Source: Gracilaria vermiculophylla (taxonomy: Eukaryota > Rhodophyta > Florideophyceae > Gracilariales > Gracilariaceae). Taken from it: 64,000 nt of DNA. The first letter of the stretch is position 1, and every line of letters begins with the position of its first letter. The stretch is from contig JAHNZQ020003147.1 of assembly GCA_019155205.2 (NCBI GenBank), positions 1,319,154 through 1,383,153 of the forward strand, written 5' to 3'. The notes beneath the pieces were generated by a model. It did no database searches. It worked only from the letters and a program-made list of their open reading frames with translations, and had not been told where the DNA came from. A program made the position numbers and the translations under genes. Below are positions 8,712-19,740 of this stretch, in pieces.

Positions 8712-10403
8712 ATGTGCGGAATCTTCGCAGTTCTCGGAAGCTCCCTCTCCCGGGAAGAGCTCGTCCAGCTCACCAGTAGCGCCACCAAAAAGCTCCAGCA
8801 CCGCGGTCCCGACGACCTTCAGACCTTTGTCAGTCACGACGGCTGGGCCGCCCTCGGCTTCGCGCGCCTCCAGATCAATGACCCCGAACACGGAGCTCAG
8901 CCCATGCACATCTCCGACGACACCGTATGGGCCGTTACCAACGGCGAGATCTACAACCACCGCCAACTCCGCACCTCAGAGCTCGACGGAGTAGCCCTCA
9001 CATCCAACTCCGACTGTGAGGTCATTGCCCCCTTGTACGAGAAGTACGCCACCTCGCTCTATCCGCACGATGTCTCTCATCTCTACAATATCCTCAAGGG
9101 CGTCTTTGCCACCGTCGTGGTCGATCTCGCACGCAACCAGTTTGTCGCCGCCAGGGACCCCATTGGCGTGCGAGCCATGTATCTCGGTCGCTCCTCGGAC
9201 GGCGCCGTGTGGATTGCATCAGAGGCCAAGGCTATCCTGGACCACTGCAACTTTGTCACCCCCTTCCTTCCGGGCTGTTACTATGCTGCCAAGCGCGGCC
9301 AAGAGAAACACTCTGACTTTGCTCGCTACTACAACCCGCTCTTCTACAACCCGGGCTGGTTGCCTACCGAACGCGTCAACCTCCAAAAGCTTCACGACTC
9401 TTTCAAAAACGCCTGTGTGCGTCGTCTCATGTCCGATGTCCCGGTTGGCGTCTTCATATCGGGAGGCCTGGACTCCTCTCTTGTCGCCAGCATCGTCAAG
9501 AAAGCGCTGCCTGCAGAGTATGTGTTCCACAGTTTTTCCTGTGGCCTCGAAGGCTCCCCTGACTTGCGCGCTGCGCAGAGAGTGGCCGACTTCTTGGGCA
9601 CGGAGCATCACGTTCTTACTTTCACCGTCGAGGATGGCATCAGAGCATTGGAGCAGGTAGTTTATCATTTGGAGACCTACGACATCACCACCATTCGGGC
9701 ATCCACCCCGATGTTTTTGCTTTCAAAGCTTGTTAAGCAATACGTCAAGGTCGTTTTGAGCGGTGAGGGGGCTGATGAGGTGTTTGGTGGCTATTTGTAC
9801 TTCCACAATGCAGACTCGGAACAGGCGTTCTATGAGGAAACCGTGCGCCGTGTCAAGCTTTTGTACACATCTGACGTTCTAAGGGGTGATCGATCCACCG
9901 CAGCCCAAAGTTTGGAGCTCAGAGTACCTTTCCTCGATCGGGACTTCTTGGACGTGGCCATGTGCTATTCTGCAAAGGACAAGCTCACCGACAAGGGCAA
10001 GCGCATTGAAAAGTGGGCGATTCGCCATGCTTTCTCTGAACAGTTTTGCGGAGAGCAGTATTTGCCAGATGACATTCTCATGAGACCAAAGGAACAGTTC
10101 TCGGACGGCGTGGGCTACAACTGGATTGACGGGCTTAAGGATTACTGCGACGAGCAAGTGACGGACAAAATGATGAGAGAGGCGCCACAGGTCTTCAAAC
10201 ATGATCCTCCGTCGACAAAGGAAGCCTATTATTATCGTGTTCTGTTCGAGAAGACTTTTGGCAAGCACGAGGGCGCTCAAGGCTTACGAGAAGGTGTTCA
10301 CAAATGGATTCCTCTTTGGTCAGACAGTGATGATCCAAGCGGACGTGCCCAAAAGTTCCACGCCGCTGCTTACGTGAAGACCATGAATGGCAATTCTCAT
10401 TAA
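8712..10403 (+). CDS. ASN1: asparagine synthetase (glutamine-hydrolysing)
   Basis: This 563-aa AsnB-type enzyme makes asparagine from aspartate, glutamine and ATP in the cytosol. The start is fixed by the N-terminal nucleophile: the mature glutaminase domain must begin MCGIFAVLG with Cys2, and that ATG is at 8712. The reading frame stays open more than 700 nt upstream only because the DNA is GC-rich. The glutaminase domain shows LQHRGPDD and NGEIYNHRQLR; the synthetase domain shows the ATP-pyrophosphatase loop SGGLDSS at about residue 250 and SGEGADEVFGGY at about 350, with LELRVPFLDRDFLD following. Length matches eukaryotic class-II asparagine synthetases. It is a single exon with a C-rich codon bias at its 5' end, continuous with the upstream GC-rich block. 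Confidence 0.96.
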   Translation: MCGIFAVLGSSLSREELVQLTSSATKKLQHRGPDDLQTFVSHDGWAALGFARLQINDPEHGAQPMHISDDTVWAVTNGEIYNHRQLRTSELDGVALTSNSDCEVIAPLYEKYATSLYPHDVSHLYNILKGVFATVVVDLARNQFVAARDPIGVRAMYLGRSSDGAVWIASEAKAILDHCNFVTPFLPGCYYAAKRGQEKHSDFARYYNPLFYNPGWLPTERVNLQKLHDSFKNACVRRLMSDVPVGVFISGGLDSSLVASIVKKALPAEYVFHSFSCGLEGSPDLRAAQRVADFLGTEHHVLTFTVEDGIRALEQVVYHLETYDITTIRASTPMFLLSKLVKQYVKVVLSGEGADEVFGGYLYFHNADSEQAFYEETVRRVKLLYTSDVLRGDRSTAAQSLELRVPFLDRDFLDVAMCYSAKDKLTDKGKRIEKWAIRHAFSEQFCGEQYLPDDILMRPKEQFSDGVGYNWIDGLKDYCDEQVTDKMMREAPQVFKHDPPSTKEAYYYRVLFEKTFGKHEGAQGLREGVHKWIPLWSDSDDPSGRAQKFHAAAYVKTMNGNSH

Positions 10404-11934
10404 CTATCAACGCTGAATCAGTGTTTGTGTTTTCGACATATAAAAATCTCGGGCAGTGTTATCTATCTGTACATTTGTCCGTAGCCTTCCCTACATGGGT
10501 GGCATTCCGCACAAGAGTACTTAATTCGTTGGAAACCTTCTCTCACAACTTTTGTAGATTTCAGGTCCACATCTACAGGCCTTTGTGTCGGCAGCAAGAG
10601 CAGAGCGCTCCAAGGAAACCTCGATATGCATCGGGACCATTTATTTCTCGCCGGAGTTCATCACCAGTGTGAGAGGGCGTGGCAGCCTATGTTGCCAGCG
10701 TCACTAAGCACACAGTTTTTTTCCGCGTCCTCTCATGCGGCCATTGTTCTCGCTTGAAACTCTGAACCGGGGGTATCCTTATAGTTTCAGTTACATGTCG
10801 AGACGGGCATGATTTTCAAGACGCGCAGTATCGATTTACGTGCTGCACATTCCTTCTTACCTCAGTTCAGAACCAGGGCTCTTTGTTTTCATCGCAAATT
10901 GACAGGTGTTGTGAAGATATTGCTTCTCGAGCACAATTACCAAATTCCAAACGCATCATTGCTACCACACTGAGTATCCTCCTGAGTTTAATTGTTCACG
11001 TCTGTCAATTGCATGGTAATGCCCGCAGTTCTTTTTCTTGAGTATGACATCACACCCATGAGAGTACGGCAAAGATGTTGTCACATCTTTGTGAAGAGCG
11101 CAGTCAAACGCAATTCTCCTCTGGTTAGCAGAGAAGTTATACAGTATATTGTAAAATAATTAATGGTCCTACAGTATGAAAGCTGTGTTTTTCTTGTCAA
11201 ACTGCAGTGTTTTGTGGTCGTGGTGACATATCCATTGTACCATGCTTGACTGCTCTATCAGCTCTTGGTATATCACCGGATTTTTACAATCTCTATCATC
11301 ATTGTTTCTATGCTCACCTCTTTCCAACATCAAACCGATCATTGGAGCTTGGGTTCAATATGATTCGTTTGAACAAGTTCGGGCCCTATTTTTTTTGTTT
11401 AATGTCGTGATCGGTGAGAATCGCGAGCTTGTTTCCGTTCGGTGCCGAGGGCCCAATAACCTCTAGCTAGAGAAATGCGGGCAATTCAAACTATTTTCGA
11501 GATGATTATCAAATGGTCACTTTTGTAGACGGCCGGTCGCTGTTGTCGATGGCGTCAACTGCCTTGCCCCGAGCAGCACACTTCTGGCGCAACTGTCACC
11601 AACTATTTCAAGAGCGTCCCACTGACGACTCAGAACGTCCGAGTGCTATTGCTTCGCACAGTATCCTCGCATGACATTGGCGTCAGTACACGGAGGCATC
11701 CTCGTTTGCTCAGTGCCAAGAGCAGACCAGCTTTCCGTGCTTCTCACGGGGCCACACTGGTCCTTTCTAACAAGACTTGCAATATCCATAACATAAATGC
11801 TTCAACTCGACGTTTTGACCGTCTATGAGCATTTTGGCACGTCCCTAGCGTCGGTTGCCATCCATGAAGCTTCAAGGTGACACGGATTAGCTTCTGTTCT
11901 AGACTCGGTCCCGAAAACGCTCGGACGTTCAATT
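10404..11934. other. 1.5-kb intergenic region, no gene seen
   Basis: It has mixed composition, turning more AT-rich around 11.1 kb. Only short unrelated open frames (under 85 codons) occur. I see no RNA gene, repeat array or conserved peptide. It contains the 3' region of asparagine synthetase and the promoter of the gene at 11935. Confidence 0.5.
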
Positions 11935-14400
11935 ATGCCGTCTATCGTTACCTTTTTGTTGCTCTGCGCACTGGTGACGAGCGGTAGGACGGAAAGTCTT
12001 TCGAATTCCCATCTTCAGTCAAGGCGTGCTGCGTTTTCGTCACCGTCTGGGGATGGATTCGGACTGTCTCCACAGTCTGCCCTTCCCGGACATGTAAAAC
12101 CACAATCCTCTTCATCTGTCGAGAGATTAACGTTAATGGATGTTAACGTACCTGAGCTCTCTGCCTTGTCATCTGATGAAGATGAACGGGAAGGAGAAAT
12201 GAACCTTGCTGGACCGTCAACTCCAAATATGCGCCCCAAATCTATGGGAGAATCTTCTATCGATGCACCCACAAAACCCACGACGACGCCAGAACCCAAT
12301 GAAGCTCTCTCAACCTCTCTTGATTTTAACGGTCTCAATGCGGAAGGCTTACCAACTCCCACTCCACAAGCATCTCAATCGGAGAGCAGAGCACCTCCCG
12401 GAATTCATTTTCGAAGGTTCAATTCCGACGGTTCTCTCGCCACCGATTCTGCGTCTCAAACGAAAACACCGGAGCCAATCCCCGATCCATTGGGCGACTT
12501 TATTGCGAGTTTAGAAGAAGAGACTCCTTCAAAGACTCAGGAACCCGAAATGGATGGCGTTCCGGAGTCCAGCGAAACAAGCGAAGAAGAGGCACCTTCA
12601 GCAATTGTCATGGACAAAGACCCTTTTGTTGGTCCTGTTCCTGAGTCTTCTCCGTTAGTGAGCCCTTCTCCTGAAATATTGGAAATTGATGCGGAAGAAA
12701 TTGCCCTCGCCACCGAAAGCGATATTCAGCGTCCTGATGAATCTAACCCACGAGCATCGGTTTTTGTTTCTGGGCCTGTCACTTCGTCCGTAACTTGGAA
12801 CAAGGGAGAGCCTCCAGTGTTTTCCTTTTCAACATCCAATGACAATGAAGCGGACAAGGGGAAAAGCGATGAATTGGACGAGGGACAAAGTGATGAAAAA
12901 GAAGCGGACGAAGAAAAAAGCGATGAAAGCGATGACAATATATCCGATACTGGAGAAGAAGCTACAGTAGATGAAGTAGAGTCCACAACTGAATTTGGCA
13001 TCGAACCCTCGTCTGAGCCTGAAATTGATGTTGAGGGTAAAAGAACCAACGCCATGGGATGGCTGCTGCCTAAAAGCCCAGGGCGCCCAAAGCCCTCAGA
13101 TACGAATCCACCTCCATCGCCAACCAGCACTCAAACGCCGACCATTGTCATTGATTTCCCGATGAACCCAATGGATACCATTCCAATTCAAGATGCTGGG
13201 AATGCAGATGGGTCTCCTTCAAGTACTGACATGACCAGTAGCGATGCGAATGGGCAGAAGGGACGAGGGCCATTTGATGTCGTTGCTCCAGAGAATTTTT
13301 CTTCTTTTCCGAAACCGCCAAACACTGAAGAAGAAGGAACCGACTGGAATTTTTCCGGGGAAGACACCACAGAGGATTTCATAGAAGCTTCGCCAGTAGC
13401 AGTGTTTTCAGATTTCTTTGATGTTTCTTCCATTTTGGGAGATCACAAAGGCTCCACGGATCCCGAATTTTCCGCAGAACCAGAAGCATCTGAAGAATCT
13501 CCTCTACCATCAGAGGAACCTGATTTGATATCAATTGCTCTTGTTGTAAGGCATCCACCGTCTTTTGGGCCGGAAGAGTTAGCGGAAGAGATTCGCTTGA
13601 ATTCAAACGAGTTCATCGTGCCAGAGGAATGGGAAATAGTCAGCGTATTTCAGCTCTCACAGTTGTCAAAGTTTGCCTCGGATGATGTGGACCAGACGGA
13701 TCCTCAGAAGAATGCACCCGAAGATGGCCATATTGCTTTCGAGCTTGTCATGGAAGCTAGATGCGCAGCAGAAGTAGACTGCGTCGCGAAGCTTGAGGAA
13801 AACAAAAAATTCATTCGAGATGGTAACATGGATCAGACGCTCGCCGCTCACGACTTCAGCCGCGTTTCAGTATTTCTGGAAGGAGAGATGACCGAACGGA
13901 CAAACCCATTGTCAGCAGTAGCAACTCCTGGTCTTGGAGTTGGCTTGATTGCTGGAATTGCCGTGGGTGGAATCGCGATAATTTCTCTTGTGGTACTTTT
14001 AGCAGTCGTTGCAGCCAATATGAGGAGCAGGTCACAAGCAAACGCCTCGTCGGGATATGACTCAGAGCTAGAGTTTGAAGATGACGTTGGTCCAGACCAA
14101 GAATTCCCATTGGAACAGGGGTCGTTTATGATCAGCAATTTTGGAGGGACACCTCGAAACTCAAATGCAATGATTCCTTGGTTGAACGACTCATCATCAG
14201 GATCTGGGCATGGTTCTGGACATGGTAGAAATGCGCGATCTTTTATTTCGGTTGATTCAATGACACCAAATGATCCTAACAGAATGTCGCAGTACCGATT
14301 CGATGAGACAAAGTCTTCAGTGTCAGGATCTGAATCGGGTGAAGTCGTGCAAGTCGTAGGACCTGAGGAGAGCGGCAGCACAGTTTACGCCGTGCAATAA
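11935..14400 (+). CDS. acidic Ser/Pro/Glu-rich type I membrane protein, unknown
   Basis: The 821-aa product starts with a clear signal peptide (MPSIVTFLLLCALVTSG), continues with about 500 residues of low-complexity Ser/Thr/Pro/Glu sequence, and includes an intensely acidic patch (about 303-345, SDE/KSDE repeats). A more ordered segment follows at about 530-655, with regular hydrophobic spacing and two cysteines (C610, C616) six residues apart. A glycine-rich transmembrane helix lies at about 666-695, followed by a roughly 125-residue cytosolic tail rich in Ser/Gly/Asp. The overall layout is that of a single-pass cell-surface protein with a long, probably glycosylated stalk. The 530-655 part could be a membrane-proximal folded domain, but I do not recognise the family. 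No function is assigned. Confidence 0.8.
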   Translation: MPSIVTFLLLCALVTSGRTESLSNSHLQSRRAAFSSPSGDGFGLSPQSALPGHVKPQSSSSVERLTLMDVNVPELSALSSDEDEREGEMNLAGPSTPNMRPKSMGESSIDAPTKPTTTPEPNEALSTSLDFNGLNAEGLPTPTPQASQSESRAPPGIHFRRFNSDGSLATDSASQTKTPEPIPDPLGDFIASLEEETPSKTQEPEMDGVPESSETSEEEAPSAIVMDKDPFVGPVPESSPLVSPSPEILEIDAEEIALATESDIQRPDESNPRASVFVSGPVTSSVTWNKGEPPVFSFSTSNDNEADKGKSDELDEGQSDEKEADEEKSDESDDNISDTGEEATVDEVESTTEFGIEPSSEPEIDVEGKRTNAMGWLLPKSPGRPKPSDTNPPPSPTSTQTPTIVIDFPMNPMDTIPIQDAGNADGSPSSTDMTSSDANGQKGRGPFDVVAPENFSSFPKPPNTEEEGTDWNFSGEDTTEDFIEASPVAVFSDFFDVSSILGDHKGSTDPEFSAEPEASEESPLPSEEPDLISIALVVRHPPSFGPEELAEEIRLNSNEFIVPEEWEIVSVFQLSQLSKFASDDVDQTDPQKNAPEDGHIAFELVMEARCAAEVDCVAKLEENKKFIRDGNMDQTLAAHDFSRVSVFLEGEMTERTNPLSAVATPGLGVGLIAGIAVGGIAIISLVVLLAVVAANMRSRSQANASSGYDSELEFEDDVGPDQEFPLEQGSFMISNFGGTPRNSNAMIPWLNDSSSGSGHGSGHGRNARSFISVDSMTPNDPNRMSQYRFDETKSSVSGSESGEVVQVVGPEESGSTVYAVQ

Positions 14401-16579
<2,179 letters not shown>

Positions 16580-16704
16580 TCCATAAAAACTTGGCTTTTC
16601 TCTCATTATGAGCGACATAGCTTAAACATGAATTTCAGTGATGGGTTTTTTTTTCAGCAACCGAGTTCTGTTTTAGTAATATGGTAGTATCCGCAAAACA
16701 CTAG

Positions 16705-18798
16705 TCACCATGACCTCGACAGGGAGGTTTTTCGCAAAAGACTCTCACTGTACAGGTACATGAACAAAAGTGTGGCTATAACGAGAAGTACTGTAAAGAA
16801 ACTGAAATCAGAATCAAGGAAATCGAATTTCCCAATGGGATGAACCTGCGTAAGAAGTAAATCTAACCCTGCTGAGATGATGTGGCTCGAACTCTCTCTT
16901 GACACATCAGGTGCGCAAGACAACGACCGTATTCCATGCGGTAGGATTCCATCCTCAACATAGATGCTATCATGGGAGAGGGATTGTAACGAGAGGGACG
17001 GAGAATATCTCCTCAAATACTCAGACGCGTAGGCCAGGTTCATCTCTTTCGGTCGTCGCGCATCAAGCGTAGATTTTGAGACAAGCGCACTTTGTCCCGA
17101 GTCTAATAAGAACAGGACTGATTGTTCTGTGACGCCCATTTTGGTCTTAGTCACGATCATTTGTACAGGTACATCTGTCAAGACCATACTTGATCGTACA
17201 ACATAAGGGTGATTTGCAGGACTGCGCAACAGATTTTCAATGTTCGTCGAACAAGTTAGATTTGAAGCGTGCAGTTCAGATCGCCATTTCCGGTGATATC
17301 CAGTCAAGCGTAAAAAGGAATTCCATCGCGTGAACAGCATATCTCGTAGACGTTTTTGCACCCAAAACATATGATGCCCAGGCTGTTGATACATATCGAC
17401 GATGTGAATCTCGTTAGTCAACAGCTCCATATTCCAAGTTAAATACAAAAACCAATTCTCTCCTTTTATTCCTGAAGATATTGGTGCTGACTTCGGGTGT
17501 TCAACTACTTCATAAGTTTGTCCAGAGTGACCGTCTAGTAGTGTGGCATACGTGCTCTCCTTAGTTTCATCGAAAGAGATAACAAGGAGAATGTTTTGAT
17601 TTGTATATTTGAATAGCACTCTTCGATCTCCTGTTAATCGAATAGGAGGGGGCCTCAACGTATTTTCAAATGGATGTCTTTCGTCAGAGATGACATTGAA
17701 TATCTTTGAACCCGTGGCGACATCAATTTTCCATGCAACTGATTGCGCAGTGAATGCAAGCAGCTCACATCCCCCTCGCTCAAAATGAATTTCCGTGATC
17801 TCCTCCTCACCCAAATTGCAACTGCCGGTTGAAACAACTTCTTTACGACCTTTGGCGTCAATCATATGAACGCATACATGTGCTTGACACTGTCTACACA
17901 TCGCCGCTCGTCGCACGATGAAGTCCTCGTATGTCTTGTGGAGAAGTTGTTTCCCCGTGTATGCGTTCAATGCCATTATTGTTGAGTGTTTTCCCTCAAC
18001 ACAAACAATGACTGCACCTTCTGCATGACCATGAATAAGTCGGCATTTGCCGCTAATATGTACTTTCCATATCAATTTACCTTTTTTGGCACCATCGAGT
18101 CCTGCAATAAAACCAAGTTCTGATAAAAGCACTACCGTAGGAAACGTCTTGAACGGATATAAAGCAACATCTATGGAATGAGCGATGCCTTCCTCAAGAT
18201 GCCAGAGAATTTTGCCATTTTTCATGGCTTCAAGTCGACCATCAGCTTCCGAGCTGAGGATCGCGTCATAGACTTGCCAGGATTTCCTATCGACGAAGTG
18301 GCTTTCAAGAGTTTCCACGGATGATTGGGATGCCAAAATTCCTTCCGCAAGGGATGCGTGAAGCCCGTTCACGACATTAACCCGTACAAGTTCTTCAGAA
18401 TCACAAGGACGATATGTGACTAAGTTACCGTTCAAATCATGCAGTTCGCATGAATTTAGTTCTAACAAAACAGATCCGTTTGCATGGCATGCACGTATTC
18501 TGCTGTCTGAAAACTGAGCCACAACAATTTCACCGTTCGAGGCAACGGCAGTGGGATGAACCGCATTCGGGGAGATTGGATAGGGAAGCCGCCACAGGAC
18601 TGAGCCGTCTTTGATGCTTAAAGATGCAATCGTTGATCTGGCTGTAAGAACGAGCACTTCCGATTGATTATTGGTCGTGGCTGGAATCGATGTCCACACA
18701 ACTTTGCCGAGGCCCTTTCGGAACCATGCTGAAGACTGGACCAGGATCGCGAGGTTCAGTATATAGAAGGCACATAGAACAAACAGAATTGAATTCAT
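16705..18798 (-). CDS. EMC1: ER membrane protein complex subunit 1 (EMC1-like)
   Basis: EMC1 is the large lumenal subunit of the ER membrane complex, which inserts and chaperones membrane proteins. This 697-aa protein has an N-terminal signal sequence (1-22), then beta-propeller text with PQQ-like repeats (IKDGSVLWRLP near 60-75, KKGKLIWKVH near 235), and ends with the EMC1 signature segment: SHIISAGLDLLLTQVHPIG followed by FDFLDSDFSF and a transmembrane helix (about 665-683) with a short basic tail. LDARRP before the C-terminal domain also matches the family. It is shorter than animal EMC1 (about 990 aa), so parts of the second propeller are probably reduced. Single exon; it shares a divergent intergenic region with the BLTP2-like gene. 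Confidence 0.85.
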   Translation of the reverse strand: MNSILFVLCAFYILNLAILVQSSAWFRKGLGKVVWTSIPATTNNQSEVLVLTARSTIASLSIKDGSVLWRLPYPISPNAVHPTAVASNGEIVVAQFSDSRIRACHANGSVLLELNSCELHDLNGNLVTYRPCDSEELVRVNVVNGLHASLAEGILASQSSVETLESHFVDRKSWQVYDAILSSEADGRLEAMKNGKILWHLEEGIAHSIDVALYPFKTFPTVVLLSELGFIAGLDGAKKGKLIWKVHISGKCRLIHGHAEGAVIVCVEGKHSTIMALNAYTGKQLLHKTYEDFIVRRAAMCRQCQAHVCVHMIDAKGRKEVVSTGSCNLGEEEITEIHFERGGCELLAFTAQSVAWKIDVATGSKIFNVISDERHPFENTLRPPPIRLTGDRRVLFKYTNQNILLVISFDETKESTYATLLDGHSGQTYEVVEHPKSAPISSGIKGENWFLYLTWNMELLTNEIHIVDMYQQPGHHMFWVQKRLRDMLFTRWNSFLRLTGYHRKWRSELHASNLTCSTNIENLLRSPANHPYVVRSSMVLTDVPVQMIVTKTKMGVTEQSVLFLLDSGQSALVSKSTLDARRPKEMNLAYASEYLRRYSPSLSLQSLSHDSIYVEDGILPHGIRSLSCAPDVSRESSSHIISAGLDLLLTQVHPIGKFDFLDSDFSFFTVLLVIATLLFMYLYSESLLRKTSLSRSW

Positions 18799-19491
18799 AT
18801 CTGACTTTTGCAGAACTCGAGGAAATCTGTTTCGTTATGCTGATTGCGGTATCTCTTGACGTATCGATTGTGCTGAGACTGTGAGCCATCACCGTGACGT
18901 CGGGGACATGAATAAAACACTGATGTCAGCGGAAATGGGTATCTGGGGTGACAGAGAACTTGAACTATGGGTTGTTGCGGGAACGATTCGAAGTAATGAC
19001 TGGCCTAAGGTATCTTTCCGCATCAGTGCTGCGAATCCAATCTCAGTACAGGAGTAATGTAGTTCAGGTGATAGAAATGTTCTTCACGATTTTGCGAGTC
19101 CTGCAGAATCATTTGTACGGTTTGATGCGATTCACTAGGATTTGCATCTTTGCATGCGAGGAAGTCCGAGCCGAAGAGACGGTGGCTTACGCTGCGGTGG
19201 AGTAGCAGCGCTACCAAAGAAAGTAGACTTATCATATAGACCAGTGTTGGCACCAGTGCACTTCAGGCTGGCAGCAGTGCAATTCATATTTACATGAGAA
19301 GCACCTGTGCAACAAGGCAGTGCTCGGTGCGCAGAGGCCGTACGAGGCTCTCACAGTGCTCGTTTCGTACTGTGGGAAGGGCTACAAAGCACAGCAGGCG
19401 TGCGTGGCCGCCCTATTGTACTGGATGCCCACAGCCGCCATAACCTTAACGACCGCAACTCCTTCGTCCACATCTCGACGTGCTGCGAGTG

Positions 19492-19533
19492 CAAGCGGGC
19501 ATTCAACGCGAGGACAAGCGGACATTCAACGCG
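19492..19533 (+). repeat. two 19-bp direct repeats in a divergent promoter region
   Basis: CAAGCGGGCATTCAACGCG at 19492-19510 recurs at 19515-19533 with one substitution (CAAGCGGACATTCAACGCG). The start-to-start distance is 23 bp. It could be a pair of binding sites or a small duplication. Confidence 0.6.
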
Positions 19534-19705
19534 GCTGTATAAAATTCTCCGTCTTCGCAGGTGGGCGTCGCTCTGCTCCCGTGAGCGTGGGGAACGGTGT
19601 TTGTTCCCTCGTGAACTCTGAGCGCGGCGCATTTATGCACACATCCCGAAGCTGTTGACGGTGTCAGGCATATCGTCGTACAACAATTTTCAAGTGTTTT
19701 TCTCA

Positions 19706-19735
19706 ATGTCATGCTCGCACTCGGGTAGCCCGTGA
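19706..19735 (+). promoter_or_regulatory. overlapping upstream ORFs before the BLTP2-like start
   Basis: Two ATGs precede the main ATG at 19741: one at 19706 opens a 9-codon ORF ending TGA at 19735, and one at 19711 opens a 5-codon ORF ending TAG at 19728. If the transcript starts upstream of these, they could reduce translation of the long protein. Confidence 0.4.
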
Positions 19736-19740
19736 CCAAA

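Larger units (their letters stand above)
18799..19740. other. divergent intergenic region, EMC1 / BLTP2-like
   Basis: These 942 bp lie between two head-to-head genes whose products both act at the ER. The segment 19300-19640 is GC-rich and open in several frames, but no translation resembles a protein. It contains a 19-bp direct repeat (19492-19533) and two short upstream ORFs just before the BLTP2-like start. Confidence 0.45.
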
